DNA of 64,000 bases from Citrifermentans bemidjiense Bem (GCF_000020725.1 NC_011146.1:3099501-3163500), one strand, 5' to 3'. Numbered from the stretch's first letter, positions 6,693 to 15,629 are shown. Translations and numbers: made by a program. Notes: generated from the sequence alone by a model not told the origin.

Positions 6693-6769
6693 TGGCGTCC
6701 CCGAGACGATTCGAACGTCCGACCCCTTCCTTAGGAGGGAAGTGCTCTATCCTGCTGAGCTACGGGGAC
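6693..6769 (-). tRNA. tRNA-Arg (anticodon CCT)
   Basis: A complete 77-base cloverleaf on the minus strand. The acceptor stem is GTCCCCG with CGGGGAC, the D arm contains AGCTCAGC, the anticodon stem CTTCC / GGAAG encloses the loop CTCCTAA (anticodon CCT) and the T arm contains GTTCGAATC. The terminal CCA is encoded at 6693-6695. The 3' end faces the accessory genes at lower coordinates, the usual orientation for island insertion. Confidence 0.95.
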
Positions 6770-6820
6770 AAGTGAGACGACCTATATACCTTACCCCTGC
6801 CCGTTTGGCAAGAAGTTTTA

Positions 6821-7336
6821 TTAGAACTTGAGCAGGGAGAATACTTTGCCTTCGGGGAGCTTCTTGCCCCCTTCCAAAAACTCCAGCTCGGCCATGAAGC
6901 AGCACTCGACGAGCTCGACGTCCATGCTGCTGATCAAATCTACTACGGCTGCCATGGTGCCGCCGGTGGCAAGCAGGTCGTCGGCGATGAGCACGCGATC
7001 GCCTTTGTTGAAGGCGTCGGTGTGGATCTCGAGGGTGTCGGTGCCGTACTCGAGGTCATAGGTCTTGCTGCGCGTCTTGGACGGAAGTTTGCCGGGCTTG
7101 CGCACCAGCACGATGCCGGCGCCGAGCTTGTACGCGAGGGCCGCGCCGATGATGAAGCCGCGCGCTTCAACACCCACTACCTTGTCTATCTTCTGCCCAA
7201 CGTAACGGTGCGACAGAAGGTCGACCATGCGCTGAAACGATTTGGCATCCCCTAAGAGCGTGGTGATGTCCTTGAAAAGTATCCCCTTCTTGGGGAAGTC
7301 CGGGATGTTCCTGATGATGCTTTTCAGATCTTCCAT
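6821..7336 (-). CDS. apt: adenine phosphoribosyltransferase
   Basis: A 171-residue cytosolic enzyme that joins adenine to PRPP to make AMP (purine salvage). It has the family's N-terminal [20 protein letters not shown], the [10 protein letters not shown] segment and the PRPP-binding loop [13 protein letters not shown] at about residue 117-129. The length is normal. Its place directly downstream of rpoS (15 bases) is the same as in other Geobacter genomes. Confidence 0.96.
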   Translation of the reverse strand: MEDLKSIIRNIPDFPKKGILFKDITTLLGDAKSFQRMVDLLSHRYVGQKIDKVVGVEARGFIIGAALAYKLGAGIVLVRKPGKLPSKTRSKTYDLEYGTDTLEIHTDAFNKGDRVLIADDLLATGGTMAAVVDLISSMDVELVECCFMAELEFLEGGKKLPEGKVFSLLKF

Positions 7337-7351
7337 TTATCCTGCCGCTCC

Positions 7352-8353
7352 TTATGTGCCTGTAGTTGTCGGGGGGACAGCCGCGCGCCCCATGACATCG
7401 GTCGTTTCTACTATCTTTCTCAGCTTTTCCAGCGATTTCGCTTCGATCTGCCTGATCCTCTCGCGGGTCACGCCGAAGCTGCGCCCGATGGTGTCGAGGG
7501 TCTGGGGGTCCTTGTCGTCGAGACCAAAACGGAGCGTGAGGATCTTCTTCTCGGCGTCGGAGAGGGTCTCGAACCACTTGGAGACCAGCTCGTACTTGTT
7601 GAGGTCCTCCAGGAGCACGGCCGGCGATATGGTGGAGGTGTCCTCTATGGTGTCGATAAGGAAATAGTCGTTGTTCTCCCCCATGGGGCGCTCGATGGAG
7701 TAGGTCTTCTTCAGGAGGACCATGAGCCTGCGCACGTAGGTGACGTTCACCTCAAGGGTGTCGGCGACTTCCTTGATGCTCGGCTCGCGGTTCATCTTCT
7801 GCACCAGTTCGCGCGTCACCCTTAGCATCTTGTTGATGTCGTCGGAGACGTGCACCGGCAGGCGGATGGTGCGCGACTGGTTCACCAGCGCGCGCTCGAT
7901 GGACTGCCGGATCCACCAGGTGGCGTAGGTGGAGAAGCGGCACTCCTTGGAGAGCTTGAAGCGCTCCACGGCCTTGATGAGCCCCATGTTCCCTTCTTCG
8001 ATGAGATCCAGGAAGGGGAGCCCGCGGTTTATGTAGCGCTTGGCGATCTTCACCACCAGGCGGAGGTTGGAGACGATCATGCGGTCGCGGGCGGCCTTGT
8101 CGCCCAGGTCGATACGCGCAGCCAACTCCTTCTCCTCGTCGGCGGTGAGAAGCTTGGTCTTCTGGATTTCGCGCAGGTAGAGCTTGATGGCGTCATCGAA
8201 ATGCTCGACCACTGCGGCCTTGATTTCCTCTTCCTCTACCTCGGCAGGTTCGTCGGCTTCGGCCTCGACTTCCTCCAGTTCGAGTGCGTCGGGGTCCTGC
8301 TCGGCGTCCAGAAAAAGAGGTTCCTTCTCCTCTAAATGTCCTTCGTTTTCCAT
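7352..8353 (-). CDS. rpoS: RNA polymerase sigma factor RpoS
   Basis: A 333-residue sigma70-family factor controlling stationary-phase and stress genes. Region 1.2 (DAIKLYLREIQKTKLLT), region 2 (NLRLVVKIAKRYINRGLPF and FSTYATWWIRQSIERA, with the promoter-melting aromatics) and region 4 (GVTRERIRQIEAKSLEKLR, the -35-binding helix-turn-helix) are all present. The N terminus is unusually acidic (long Glu runs over about 50 residues). The start at 8353 is preceded by AAAGGAG; the frame extends 14 codons further without a site. Order surE-pcm-rpoS-apt matches Geobacter. Confidence 0.95.
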   Translation of the reverse strand: MENEGHLEEKEPLFLDAEQDPDALELEEVEAEADEPAEVEEEEIKAAVVEHFDDAIKLYLREIQKTKLLTADEEKELAARIDLGDKAARDRMIVSNLRLVVKIAKRYINRGLPFLDLIEEGNMGLIKAVERFKLSKECRFSTYATWWIRQSIERALVNQSRTIRLPVHVSDDINKMLRVTRELVQKMNREPSIKEVADTLEVNVTYVRRLMVLLKKTYSIERPMGENNDYFLIDTIEDTSTISPAVLLEDLNKYELVSKWFETLSDAEKKILTLRFGLDDKDPQTLDTIGRSFGVTRERIRQIEAKSLEKLRKIVETTDVMGRAAVPPTTTGT

Positions 8354-8401
8354 GCGAGACTCCTTTAGCAAAGCTTTGAGATGGTGTGTCTGCAACCTTT
8401 G

Positions 8402-9049
8402 CTACTGCTCGTCATTCCAGCCGTTTCTTCCAATAAGTCTTACGAAGCGGCAGCCGTCGCACTCTTCGGTGGCCACACTGCCGTCCATTCCCTTTGTTAC
8501 CAGCAAGAGCTTCTGGTCGATCCTGTCGCCCACCGGTATCACCAGCCTGCCCCCGGGGGCCAGCTGCTGGACCAGGCAGTCGGGAAGATGCGGGGCGCCC
8601 GCGGTAACCAGGATGGCGTCGAAAGGCGCCTCCTCGGCCCACCCCTCGGTTCCGTCCCCTATCTTCAGGTTCACGTTCAAAAGCCTGAGGCTGTCGAGAG
8701 CCTTGCGCGCCTTGAGGGCCAGCGGCCTGATGCGCTCTACGGTGCAGACCCGGTCGGCGAGGGTGGCGAGGACGGCTGCCTGGTAGCCTGAGCCGGTTCC
8801 CAGCTCCAGCACCTTTTCGCGCCCGGTGAGCGCCAGAAGCTGCGTCATCTTCGCCACAATGTACGGCTGCGAGATGGTCTGCTTTTCGCCTATCGGCAGC
8901 GATCCGTCGCTGTAGGCCTGGGCCGACATGGCCTCTTCTACGAATATGTGTCTCGGTATTTCCTGCATGGCGCCCAGCACCCGCTGGTCGGTGATGCCAC
9001 GCTTCACCAGCTCAGCAACCATTCTCTTCCGTGCAACAGCAGAATTCAT
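8402..9049 (-). CDS. pcm: protein-L-isoaspartate O-methyltransferase
   Basis: A 215-residue SAM-dependent enzyme that methylates isoaspartyl residues in damaged proteins, the first step in their repair. The SAM-binding motif I is [16 protein letters not shown], and the substrate segment [15 protein letters not shown] is intact. A second possible start lies 9 codons in (MVAELVKRG). It sits between surE and rpoS as in many proteobacteria, linking it to stationary-phase survival. Confidence 0.95.
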   Translation of the reverse strand: MNSAVARKRMVAELVKRGITDQRVLGAMQEIPRHIFVEEAMSAQAYSDGSLPIGEKQTISQPYIVAKMTQLLALTGREKVLELGTGSGYQAAVLATLADRVCTVERIRPLALKARKALDSLRLLNVNLKIGDGTEGWAEEAPFDAILVTAGAPHLPDCLVQQLAPGGRLVIPVGDRIDQKLLLVTKGMDGSVATEECDGCRFVRLIGRNGWNDEQ

Positions 9050-9108
9050 TTCCCCCCCGATCTCAAGCAGCGGGGAAATATAACAAAAGGAGTTCTAAAA
9101 GTCCAGCA

Positions 9109-9855
9109 TCACGGCAATTCCCAGGACTTCAGCATCTCGATCGAGGCATGGTTGGTGAGATCGATGTGCAAGGGTGAAATGGATACGTGTCCTCTCGAAA
9201 CGGCATGATAATCGGTGCCGGGAATGTCCTCGAAGCTCAGGTCGGTGGTGCCGATCCAGTAGTAGTTCCTGCCGCGAGGGTCGACCTTGTCGACGATGGT
9301 CCCCTCGTAGCTGCGCTTCCCCTGGCAGGTGATGAGAGGCGGCAGCAGGCTTTCCGCGGGAAGATCCGGCACGTTTACGTTGAGATAAGTGTCGCGCGGA
9401 AGGCCTTTTTGGTGCACGGTCACGGCAAGTTTTGCCGCGCAGGCGGCCGCGGCCTCGAAATGCTCTCCTGCCGAGCGGGTGACCAGGGAGACTGCTATAG
9501 CGGGAATACCCATCAGTGTCGCCTCCAACGCCGCCGCCACAGTGCCGGAGTAGGTAACGTCGTCCGCTATGTTGGCGCCGCGGTTGACGCCGGAGATGAC
9601 GAGGTCCGGGCGGTACGACAAAAGGCTGTGAATGCCTAGGTTGACGCAGTCTGTAGGTGTCCCCTCGACGGAGAAGACGTTGGCGCCGATGCGTGCCGCT
9701 CTTAACGGGTGATGCAGGGTGAGCGCGTGGGAGACGGCGCTTTGTTCCCGGTCCGGGGCCACTACTACGACCTCGGCCACCTCGGAAACCTTCTTGATGA
9801 GCGCGGCGAGACCGGGAGAATGCACCCCGTCGTCATTGGTAAGGAGAATCTTCAC
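9109..9855 (-). CDS. surE: 5'/3'-nucleotidase SurE
   Basis: A 248-residue metal-dependent nucleotidase/exopolyphosphatase. The N-terminal LLTNDDG carries the metal-binding Asp pair, followed by VVVVAPDREQSAVSH and VSGVNRGANIADDVTYSGTV, the three hallmark segments. It starts with GTG at 9855. It heads the surE-pcm-rpoS-apt group on the minus strand, 59 bases before pcm. Confidence 0.96.
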   Translation of the reverse strand: MKILLTNDDGVHSPGLAALIKKVSEVAEVVVVAPDREQSAVSHALTLHHPLRAARIGANVFSVEGTPTDCVNLGIHSLLSYRPDLVISGVNRGANIADDVTYSGTVAAALEATLMGIPAIAVSLVTRSAGEHFEAAAACAAKLAVTVHQKGLPRDTYLNVNVPDLPAESLLPPLITCQGKRSYEGTIVDKVDPRGRNYYWIGTTDLSFEDIPGTDYHAVSRGHVSISPLHIDLTNHASIEMLKSWELP

Positions 9856-9994
9856 TTGTAAAACCCCTCGCTAAGTCATCAGCTGCAAAACGTCACTAAA
9901 AGGACCAGTGCCCCTCACACATGGTTCCTCTTCGGCAGAGGATGGCCGCACTTTAGCATATTTTAATATTAAACGGGACTTTTTTAAAAACCCT

Positions 9995-10100
9995 TCGCAC
10001 GCGGATGACGCGGATCAAAATCGATAACTTTGGATCAACCCCCCCCCCTGCTCTAGCTTGATCCGCAGTTATCCGCGTTATCCGCAAAATCCGTGTGCGA
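9995..10100. repeat. dispersed palindrome, copy A
   Basis: The arms TCGCACGCGGATGACGCGGA and TCCGCAAAATCCGTGTGCGA face each other across about 65 bases that include a C run and internal GGATCAA / TTGATCC pairing. A second member at 21358-21443 shares both arms. The element lies between surE and the SemiSWEET gene and codes for nothing. Confidence 0.65.
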
Positions 10101-10105
10101 TGACT

Positions 10106-10378
10106 TTAGCTTGTTCGATCCTCTCTGTCATAGCGGAGCTTCATAGCAATGAGCGAGGCGTAGCACGCAATGGAAAAGGTGTTGGCGAGGATCAGCGGCA
10201 GGTCGCCGATCATGGAGCCGTAGATGAGCCAGAGCAGCATGCCGAGGCTCAACATGACCAGCTGCCACATGGAAATGTCGCGCGCGTGCCTGGTCTTGTA
10301 GGTCTTGTAGACCTGGGGCACCGCCGCCCCGCTGGTGAGGAGCCCGGCGCAAAAGCCCAAGGTGCCGACGAGGGTCAT
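10106..10378 (-). CDS. SemiSWEET-type sugar transporter (PQ-loop protein)
   Basis: A 90-residue membrane protein with three predicted helices, the length of a bacterial SemiSWEET half-transporter that works as a dimer. The PQ-loop signature SGAAVPQVYKTYKT lies in helix 1, followed by ISMWQLVMLSLGMLLWLIYG in helix 2. These proteins move sugars passively across the inner membrane; the substrate here is unknown. The start overlaps the stop of the trmJ-like gene by 4 bases, so the two are translationally coupled although functionally unrelated. Confidence 0.85.
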   Translation of the reverse strand: MTLVGTLGFCAGLLTSGAAVPQVYKTYKTRHARDISMWQLVMLSLGMLLWLIYGSMIGDLPLILANTFSIACYASLIAMKLRYDREDRTS

Positions 10379-11112
10379 TCGCCCTTCTTCCCTTTGAACT
10401 CGGAGCAGGCCCAGTCTATCTGGGAGAGGAGCCCGCGCAGCGAGGAGACCTCGCGCTCGTCTAGTTCGGCGCGGGAGAAAATGCGACGCAGGGTCCGCAT
10501 CATGTGATCGGGGTTTTGCGGGTTGAGGTAGCCGATCCTCAGGAAGGAGCGCTCCATGTGCTGGTACAGCGGCTCAAGGGAGGCAGACCCGGCAATGTCG
10601 CGGGCCTGCTTCACCGGCGCGGGTGCTACGCCTTTGAGAAACTCGTAGCAGAAGATGAGGACCGCTTGGGAGAGGTTCAGGGAACCGAATTCGTCGGCGG
10701 TCTCGATGGTGGCTTGCCAGCGGCAAAGGGCGACTTCGTCGGTGGTGAGGCCGCTGTCCTCGCGCCCGAAGACCAGCGCCATGCGGCTTGCCGGCGCACA
10801 GGCGGAGAAGCGCTCCACGATCTCCGCCGGGGTGGAGATCTCGTTGCGGTATTTGCCGTGGCGCCTGGTGGTGGCAACGGAGAACTCGCAGTCGGCGATG
10901 GCGTCTTCGAGGGAGGTGAAGATCCGGGCAGAGTCGAGGAGATTGCGTGCGGAAACGGCGAACTTGACCGCGTCCAGATGATCGACCTGGCAGGGGTTTA
11001 CCAGGCGCAGGTCGGAGAGCCCCATGTTCTTCATAGCCCTGCAGACCATGCCTATATTACCGGGACTCTGGGTCCCCACCAAAACGACGGATACTCTTTG
11101 CTTCAAATCCAT
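10375..11112 (-). CDS. SPOUT RNA methyltransferase, TrmJ type
   Basis: A 245-residue TrmH-family SPOUT methyltransferase of group 1. The three knot motifs are present: VGTQSPGNIGMVCRAMKNMG (N-terminal), ALVFGREDSGLT (SAM binding) and SLNLSQAV. Closest in layout to TrmJ, which 2'-O-methylates position 32 of tRNAs, with the extra C-terminal helical extension. It overlaps the following SemiSWEET gene. Assignment to TrmJ rather than another SPOUT 2'-O-methylase is likely but not certain. Confidence 0.85.
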   Translation of the reverse strand: MDLKQRVSVVLVGTQSPGNIGMVCRAMKNMGLSDLRLVNPCQVDHLDAVKFAVSARNLLDSARIFTSLEDAIADCEFSVATTRRHGKYRNEISTPAEIVERFSACAPASRMALVFGREDSGLTTDEVALCRWQATIETADEFGSLNLSQAVLIFCYEFLKGVAPAPVKQARDIAGSASLEPLYQHMERSFLRIGYLNPQNPDHMMRTLRRIFSRAELDEREVSSLRGLLSQIDWACSEFKGKKGE

Positions 11113-11219
11113 GCAGAACCTTTGTCAGTGGGAATTGTTAAAACTGGGAAGGCGAACACCAGGAGCTGCATTAGACCACAAGAGGGCGGGGTTTTCAACT
11201 GCAGAGTCAAAGGCTAAAA

Positions 11220-11345
11220 CCATTGGCAAGGAGGACGTCTGAGGAAATCTGAGAAATCAAAACTGGAGAGAATCATTTTTTGCTTTTCTCGGATTCCTAC
11301 TCCGTGTCTCCGTGGCTAAGGGTTTTGGAGGTTCCGGAGTTTCAT
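11220..11345. repeat. intergenic repeat related to the 34-kb tandem repeats
   Basis: Contains GAGGAAATCTGAGAAATC and later CTCCGTGGCTAAGGGTTTTG, variants of motifs repeated at 34.0-34.5 kb. No gene is seen; the right end overlaps the 3' end of the DedA gene. Confidence 0.4.
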
Positions 11346-11936
11346 CCTTCTCAGCCTGGCTCTTGCGGGGCGCTGGCGCCACCAGTGAGCGACAAAATGG
11401 CTGATCCAGAAACAAAAGACGATGGTGCCCAAGGCGAGGAGCAGGTACGGCTCGTAACGCCCGACATCTTCGATGAAGAGGCCGGCGGCTTTTCCGAACA
11501 AGTACCCCGCCATGGAGAAGACGATGGACCAACTGAGCGCGGATGCCAGGTTAAGGTACAAGAAGGACCGGGAGGGGAATGGCGTCATGCCGAGGATGAT
11601 GGGAAGCACAATTCTGAAACCGTAGGTGTAGCGGGAGATGAAGGCGACGAAGGTGCCGTAACGCTCGATCAGCTTCAGGGCTTTTCTGAATTTCTTGGCT
11701 ATGGAGGAGAAGAACTTGAGGAGGAAGGGGCCTTTGCGGCGCCCGACATGGAAGTAGAACTGGTCGCCCAAAAAGGACCCGGCAAGGGCGGAGAGCATCA
11801 CCAGATATATGTTGAGGTACCCCCCGAAGGCGAGGAACCCGGCGAAGATGAGTATCGCCTCCCCTTCGAGGAAGGTCCCCAGAAAGAGCACCCAGTACCC
11901 GTGCACCTGCAGGTATTCCTTGAAAAATTCATGCAC
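11316..11936 (-). CDS. DedA family membrane protein
   Basis: A 206-residue inner-membrane protein. The family pattern is clear: FLGTFLEGEAILIFAGFLAF in the first re-entrant region, then GDQFYFHVGRRKG and ISRYTYGFRIVLPIILGM, with the Glu and Arg residues that are essential in DedA proteins. Members are thought to move or flip lipid carriers such as undecaprenyl phosphate and affect membrane potential and envelope stress. It stands alone, with a short basic tail. The exact substrate cannot be told. Confidence 0.88.
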   Translation of the reverse strand: MHEFFKEYLQVHGYWVLFLGTFLEGEAILIFAGFLAFGGYLNIYLVMLSALAGSFLGDQFYFHVGRRKGPFLLKFFSSIAKKFRKALKLIERYGTFVAFISRYTYGFRIVLPIILGMTPFPSRSFLYLNLASALSWSIVFSMAGYLFGKAAGLFIEDVGRYEPYLLLALGTIVFCFWISHFVAHWWRQRPARARLRRMKLRNLQNP

Positions 11937-12040
11937 CGCCGCTCCGTACTACTGTGAGATGGAAGCCGCCCGCCACGCGGGCACAGTTTGAGAGTATAAC
12001 AAACCCCTCGCCCGGGTCAGTCGCTTCCGCTTCGTTTATC

Positions 12041-12877
12041 TCACTTGCGGTACACGGGGTTCGCTCCCCTCACCTCTACGGCCGGGCCGTCCTCAAGCTC
12101 TTCCAGGTGGCCGCTGTCGTCCTCGTAATCGTTCTCGCCGACAGCCCAGGCGTAAAACTTCTGAGAATCGATCAGCACCGGCTTTTCAGGGATGCCGTAC
12201 ACCCGGTTCTGCATCCCCTCGTCGAAGAGGCCGACGCAGCCATGGGAGGCGGGCTTGCCGGGGAGGTCCCTGGCGTGGATCCAATAGGAGACGTTGTCGG
12301 CACCGATGTGGAAACGCATGGCGTTGTCCATCGGGTACTGCGCCGAGCCGTCTTCGGTCTGGTAGAGCGAGGAGGTGTGCTGCCGATCCCGCGCATCGAT
12401 GCGGTAGAGGCCGACGGGGGTTTCGTGGCCGGTCGCGCCGGTTGCGGCGGGACCGGAGAATTTGAGCTTCCCGTTCTCGTAGGCTCCCATCCACTGCTCG
12501 GTCAGGTCGATGAGGATGTATTTTTCGTAACGCTTAGCCTCTTCGTATTGGGCAGGAAGCGGACAGTAGTTTTTTGCCGCGGCCAGGTCCGTGGGAACCT
12601 TTATGGTCATGCCCGGGTAGACGTGACGCCGGTCGATCCTGTTGAAGCGGGCGACAGTGGGCCAGTCGGCGCCAAAGAGCGACTCCAGGGTCTCGTTGGG
12701 TTTGATGAAGTGCCCCTTCCAAGGGACGTTGGCGAGGCTCGGGTATTCTACTCGGGTGAGGTCTTCCTTGGCCGGGTCGCCGGGGGTAGCGGAGGGTTCG
12801 GAGGTAGCGCAGGGTTTATAAACTACGATGGAAAAAGCGACAGCGACGACTACAAAAAACAGTATCTTACGAAACAT
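12041..12877 (-). CDS. L,D-transpeptidase with LysM domain
   Basis: A 278-residue envelope enzyme. The N-terminal hydrophobic segment (residues about 3-20) ends in PCATSE and may be a signal anchor or lipoprotein signal. A LysM-like segment (about 55-95: FIKPNETLESLF ... VYPGMTIKVP) binds peptidoglycan. The YkuD catalytic domain (about 117-245) has IHARDLPG followed by SHGCVGL, with catalytic His and Cys. It should make 3-3 crosslinks or attach proteins to the cell wall. Complete and single. Confidence 0.9.
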   Translation of the reverse strand: MFRKILFFVVVAVAFSIVVYKPCATSEPSATPGDPAKEDLTRVEYPSLANVPWKGHFIKPNETLESLFGADWPTVARFNRIDRRHVYPGMTIKVPTDLAAAKNYCPLPAQYEEAKRYEKYILIDLTEQWMGAYENGKLKFSGPAATGATGHETPVGLYRIDARDRQHTSSLYQTEDGSAQYPMDNAMRFHIGADNVSYWIHARDLPGKPASHGCVGLFDEGMQNRVYGIPEKPVLIDSQKFYAWAVGENDYEDDSGHLEELEDGPAVEVRGANPVYRK

Positions 12878-12957
12878 CTCGACAACTCCCGACCAGAAAC
12901 GACTAATGGGGCCTACGCCCCATTTCGCCTTCTAATTAACATCTTTAGGTCCCAGGG

Positions 12958-13902
12958 TCAAGAAAAAGAGCGCGCAGCCATGACCTCTTCCACAGCGCTG
13001 TAGGGATCGGTGCTCCTGTCGCGCATGCCGTCGAGTATCTGCTGGTACTTCCCGCTTTCCTTTATGCCGCTGAAGACTGACTCGAAGAGTTCCTCGCGCA
13101 GCGTGTCCGCGAAGATCTTGGCATTTCGTTCCTGGATCAGGCGCTGCAGCGCGCCCGACTCCTTGAGGTAGCTGTGGTGCGCCTCGAATTCATCCACCAG
13201 TTGGTCGATGCCGAGCCCTTTGGCCGCCTCGGTCTTGATCACGTGCGGCATCCAGTCGCCGGGCTCGGGGTGCTTCATCTCGAGCATCGCGGTCAGTTCG
13301 CGCTCAGTCCGCTCGGCGCCGTCCCGGTCCGCCTTGTTGACCACGAAGACGTCCCCGATTTCGAGGATGCCGGCCTTGATCGCCTGGATATCGTCTCCCA
13401 GACCCGGGACCATGACCACCACGGTGGTGTGCGCGGTGCTGACGATGTCGACCTCGTCCTGCCCTACCCCGACCGTTTCCACCACGATGACGTCGAGCCC
13501 CATCGCGTCCATCACGTTGAGCACGTCCATGGTAGAGCGCGAAAGCCCTCCCAGGGCGCCGCGTGTGGCGAGACTCCTGATGAAGACGCCGGGGTCGTCG
13601 GCATGGCGGTTCATGCGGATGCGGTCACCCAGGATGGCGCCGCCGGAAAAAGGGCTGGTCGGGTCGATCGCCACCACACCCACCAGGAGGTCCTTCTTGC
13701 GGTAGGCCGCGACTACCTGGTCGACGAGGGTCGACTTGCCGGCGCCAGGCGGGCCGGTGATGCCGATGATATAGGCTTTTCCGGTATGGGGGTAGAGGAT
13801 CTTCAGTTCGTCGACGGCGCTTTTGAAACGGTCGTCGATATCCCGCATCAGGCGCGCCGCGGCGCGTATCTCGCCATCCAGCACACGTTCGGCAAGGCTC
13901 AT
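12958..13902 (-). CDS. meaB: methylmalonyl-CoA mutase-associated GTPase MeaB
   Basis: A 314-residue G3E GTPase of the MeaB/ArgK group that protects and reactivates B12-dependent methylmalonyl-CoA mutase. Walker A is GITGPPGAGKSTLVDQV, the base-recognition motif is NKADRDGAERTER, and the dimerisation C terminus is present. It is the last of three co-directional genes (cobO, B12-binding subunit, meaB), all concerned with adenosylcobalamin-dependent mutase function. Confidence 0.93.
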   Translation of the reverse strand: MSLAERVLDGEIRAAARLMRDIDDRFKSAVDELKILYPHTGKAYIIGITGPPGAGKSTLVDQVVAAYRKKDLLVGVVAIDPTSPFSGGAILGDRIRMNRHADDPGVFIRSLATRGALGGLSRSTMDVLNVMDAMGLDVIVVETVGVGQDEVDIVSTAHTTVVVMVPGLGDDIQAIKAGILEIGDVFVVNKADRDGAERTERELTAMLEMKHPEPGDWMPHVIKTEAAKGLGIDQLVDEFEAHHSYLKESGALQRLIQERNAKIFADTLREELFESVFSGIKESGKYQQILDGMRDRSTDPYSAVEEVMAARSFS

Positions 13903-14049
13903 GTTTCAACTCCAGAATTCATATATGATCGGAGAGGCCTTGCCACACGTTGCCGCAGGGTCTCTCCAGGCTTCTACGCGGGTGCGCCGCGAACTGCCTG
14001 TGGGCAAGAATGCGGCGCATGTGACGCAGAACAAAATGCGGAACAGGTC

Positions 14050-14454
14050 TTAGGCGTGCGGAGTTACGTTGTCGCGCATCCAGGCGACGATGGTCTCGGT
14101 CGAGGTACCCGGGGTAAAGACCTCGGCGATGCCGGCAGCCTTGAGGCCCGGGATGTCGTCCTCCGGGATGACGCCGCCCGCCATGAGCACGATGTCGCTC
14201 GCCCCTTTTTCCTTCATGATCTCCCTGACCGCCGGCAGCAGCGTGTTGTGGGCGCCGGAGAGGATGGAGAGCGCCACGCAGTCGACGTCTTCCTGGATAG
14301 CGGCGGAAACTATCTGTTCGGGAGTCTGGTGCAGCCCGGTGTAGATGACCTCGAAACCGGCATCGCGTAAAGCGCGGGCGATGATCTTGGCTCCCCTGTC
14401 ATGGCCGTCCAGACCCGGCTTACCTACCAGTACACGTATTCTTCTTTCAGCCAT
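14050..14454 (-). CDS. methylmalonyl-CoA mutase B12-binding (small) subunit
   Basis: A 134-residue free-standing cobalamin-binding domain. [20 protein letters not shown] holds the DxHxxG motif whose His ligates cobalt, followed by SILSGAH and the GG of AGGVIPEDD. In most bacteria this domain is the C-terminal part of a mutase of over 700 residues; here it is separate, as in split methylmalonyl-CoA mutases. No catalytic large subunit lies in this window, so it must be encoded elsewhere. Neighbours meaB and cobO support the assignment. GGAGG precedes the ATG. Confidence 0.9.
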   Translation of the reverse strand: MAERRIRVLVGKPGLDGHDRGAKIIARALRDAGFEVIYTGLHQTPEQIVSAAIQEDVDCVALSILSGAHNTLLPAVREIMKEKGASDIVLMAGGVIPEDDIPGLKAAGIAEVFTPGTSTETIVAWMRDNVTPHA

Positions 14455-14513
14455 GGCATACCTCCGAATTTATCAGTATTGAAATATAAAGCTACCAAGC
14501 TTTTAAAGCGTCA

Positions 14514-15050
14514 CTATTTCTCGATGCCGATCCGCGCCGGCACTCCGGCCTTGTAGTAGTGCTTGACCTCGCGCATCTCGGTTACCAGGTCGGCGGCCTC
14601 GATCACGCTTTCGTGGGCATTTCTGCCGGTCAGCACCAGTTCGACATGATGCGGCTTGCCGCGCATGAGATCGAGTACCCCGTCGACGGGGACGAGCCCC
14701 ATGGAGACCGCACCGTTGATCTCGTCGAGTATCACCAGGTCGTACTCGCCGCTCTGGACAGTCTTCGCCGCCAATTCCAGCGCCTCGGCCGCCAGCTGTT
14801 TGTCCTCTTCGTGGGGGTTACCCTTTCTGACCCAGCCCGGGCGCCCGGTCTGGATGATGGTGAGAAACGGCGCCAGGCGCTCGGCGGCCATCTGCTCGCC
14901 GTAAGGCCCCCCGCCCTTCATGAACTGGATCATGCAGACCTTAAGCTCACGCCCCGTAGCGCGCAGCGCAAGTCCCAAAGACGCGGTGGTCTTACCCTTG
15001 CCGTTGCCGGTATACACCTGAATAAGACCTTGTTCCAGTTTCACAATCAC
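14514..15050 (-). CDS. cobO: cob(I)yrinic acid a,c-diamide adenosyltransferase
   Basis: A 178-residue CobA/CobO/BtuR-type ATP:corrinoid adenosyltransferase, which makes the adenosyl form of B12. The P-loop VYTGNGKGKTTASLGLALR is near the N terminus, with VILDEINGAVSMGLV and the GRNAH segment later. It starts with GTG at 15050, with another GTG two codons on. Next to the mutase subunit and meaB it would supply their cofactor. No cobalamin riboswitch was recognised upstream. Confidence 0.92.
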   Translation of the reverse strand: MIVKLEQGLIQVYTGNGKGKTTASLGLALRATGRELKVCMIQFMKGGGPYGEQMAAERLAPFLTIIQTGRPGWVRKGNPHEEDKQLAAEALELAAKTVQSGEYDLVILDEINGAVSMGLVPVDGVLDLMRGKPHHVELVLTGRNAHESVIEAADLVTEMREVKHYYKAGVPARIGIEK

Positions 15051-15444
15051 ACCTTGACAGAACCGGCAATTCGATTCGACTGACAGAAATGAAGCAGTTT
15101 ACGGCAACGGCATCGATGCCGCGAGCGCCCCCTACAGCAGGGGTCAGAACTGCCGCAATATAGCAACAGCAAAAGGAGCGTGTCAAGGTGAAAGAACTGA
15201 ATTAGAACAATGTTTAAGGACGGCAAACCGAAGAGTGCGGGAGAGCGTGCTTTTATTGTTGAGCTTTGAGAATAAGCGGAGGAGGAACCTTCTTTCTCTG
15301 CCAGATGCCCGTTGAAGAAAAGAAGATCCAGCCAGTTCAGAAATCGTTCTGGTTCAGGGAGATGAAGAAACTATACCAGTAAAGATGGAAAAGCGAACGG
15401 AGTAAAGAGAGGTTGTTACTTCCAGCCTGCTGGATAATGAGGGC
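15051..15444. other. long intergenic stretch
   Basis: About 390 bases with no frame that has a ribosome binding site and a plausible product. It must carry the promoter for cobO on the minus strand, but no convincing boxes were identified. Confidence 0.4.
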
Positions 15445-15475
15445 TTGACACGGCTAAATCGATCTGCTATTTAAT
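15445..15475 (+). promoter_or_regulatory. tRNA-Val promoter
   Basis: A consensus TTGACA (15445-15450), a 17-base spacer and AT-rich TATTTAAT (15468-15475) end 10 bases before the tRNA. Confidence 0.5.
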
Positions 15476-15485
15476 CGGGACACAT

Positions 15486-15560
15486 GGGCGATTAGCTCAG
15501 CGGGAGAGCACTGCCTTCACACGGCAGGGGTCACTGGTTCGAACCCAGTATCGCCCACCA
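15486..15560 (+). tRNA. tRNA-Val (anticodon CAC)
   Basis: A 75-base cloverleaf: acceptor GGGCGAT / ATCGCCC, D arm with AGCTCAGC, anticodon stem CTGCC / GGCAG around TTCACAC (anticodon CAC), T arm with GGTTCGAACC, and an encoded CCA at 15558-15560. Confidence 0.95.
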
Positions 15561-15571
15561 TGCAAACAGCA

Positions 15572-15603
15572 AAGGCCAAGTCTTACGACTTGGCCTTTTT
15601 TTA
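15572..15603 (+). terminator. rho-independent terminator of tRNA-Val
   Basis: A perfect 11-bp stem, AAGGCCAAGTC / GACTTGGCCTT, around TTAC is followed by a T run. Confidence 0.85.
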
Positions 15604-15629
15604 TTGCTTTCATCTTCCTGCAGCGACGA

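Noticed and set aside
13174..14370. Long plus-strand frame of about 400 residues over meaB
   Set aside because: High GC creates open antisense frames. meaB and the B12-binding gene on the other strand have clear motifs.
15051..15190. Cobalamin riboswitch before cobO
   Set aside because: The B12-box pattern was not found on the minus strand.
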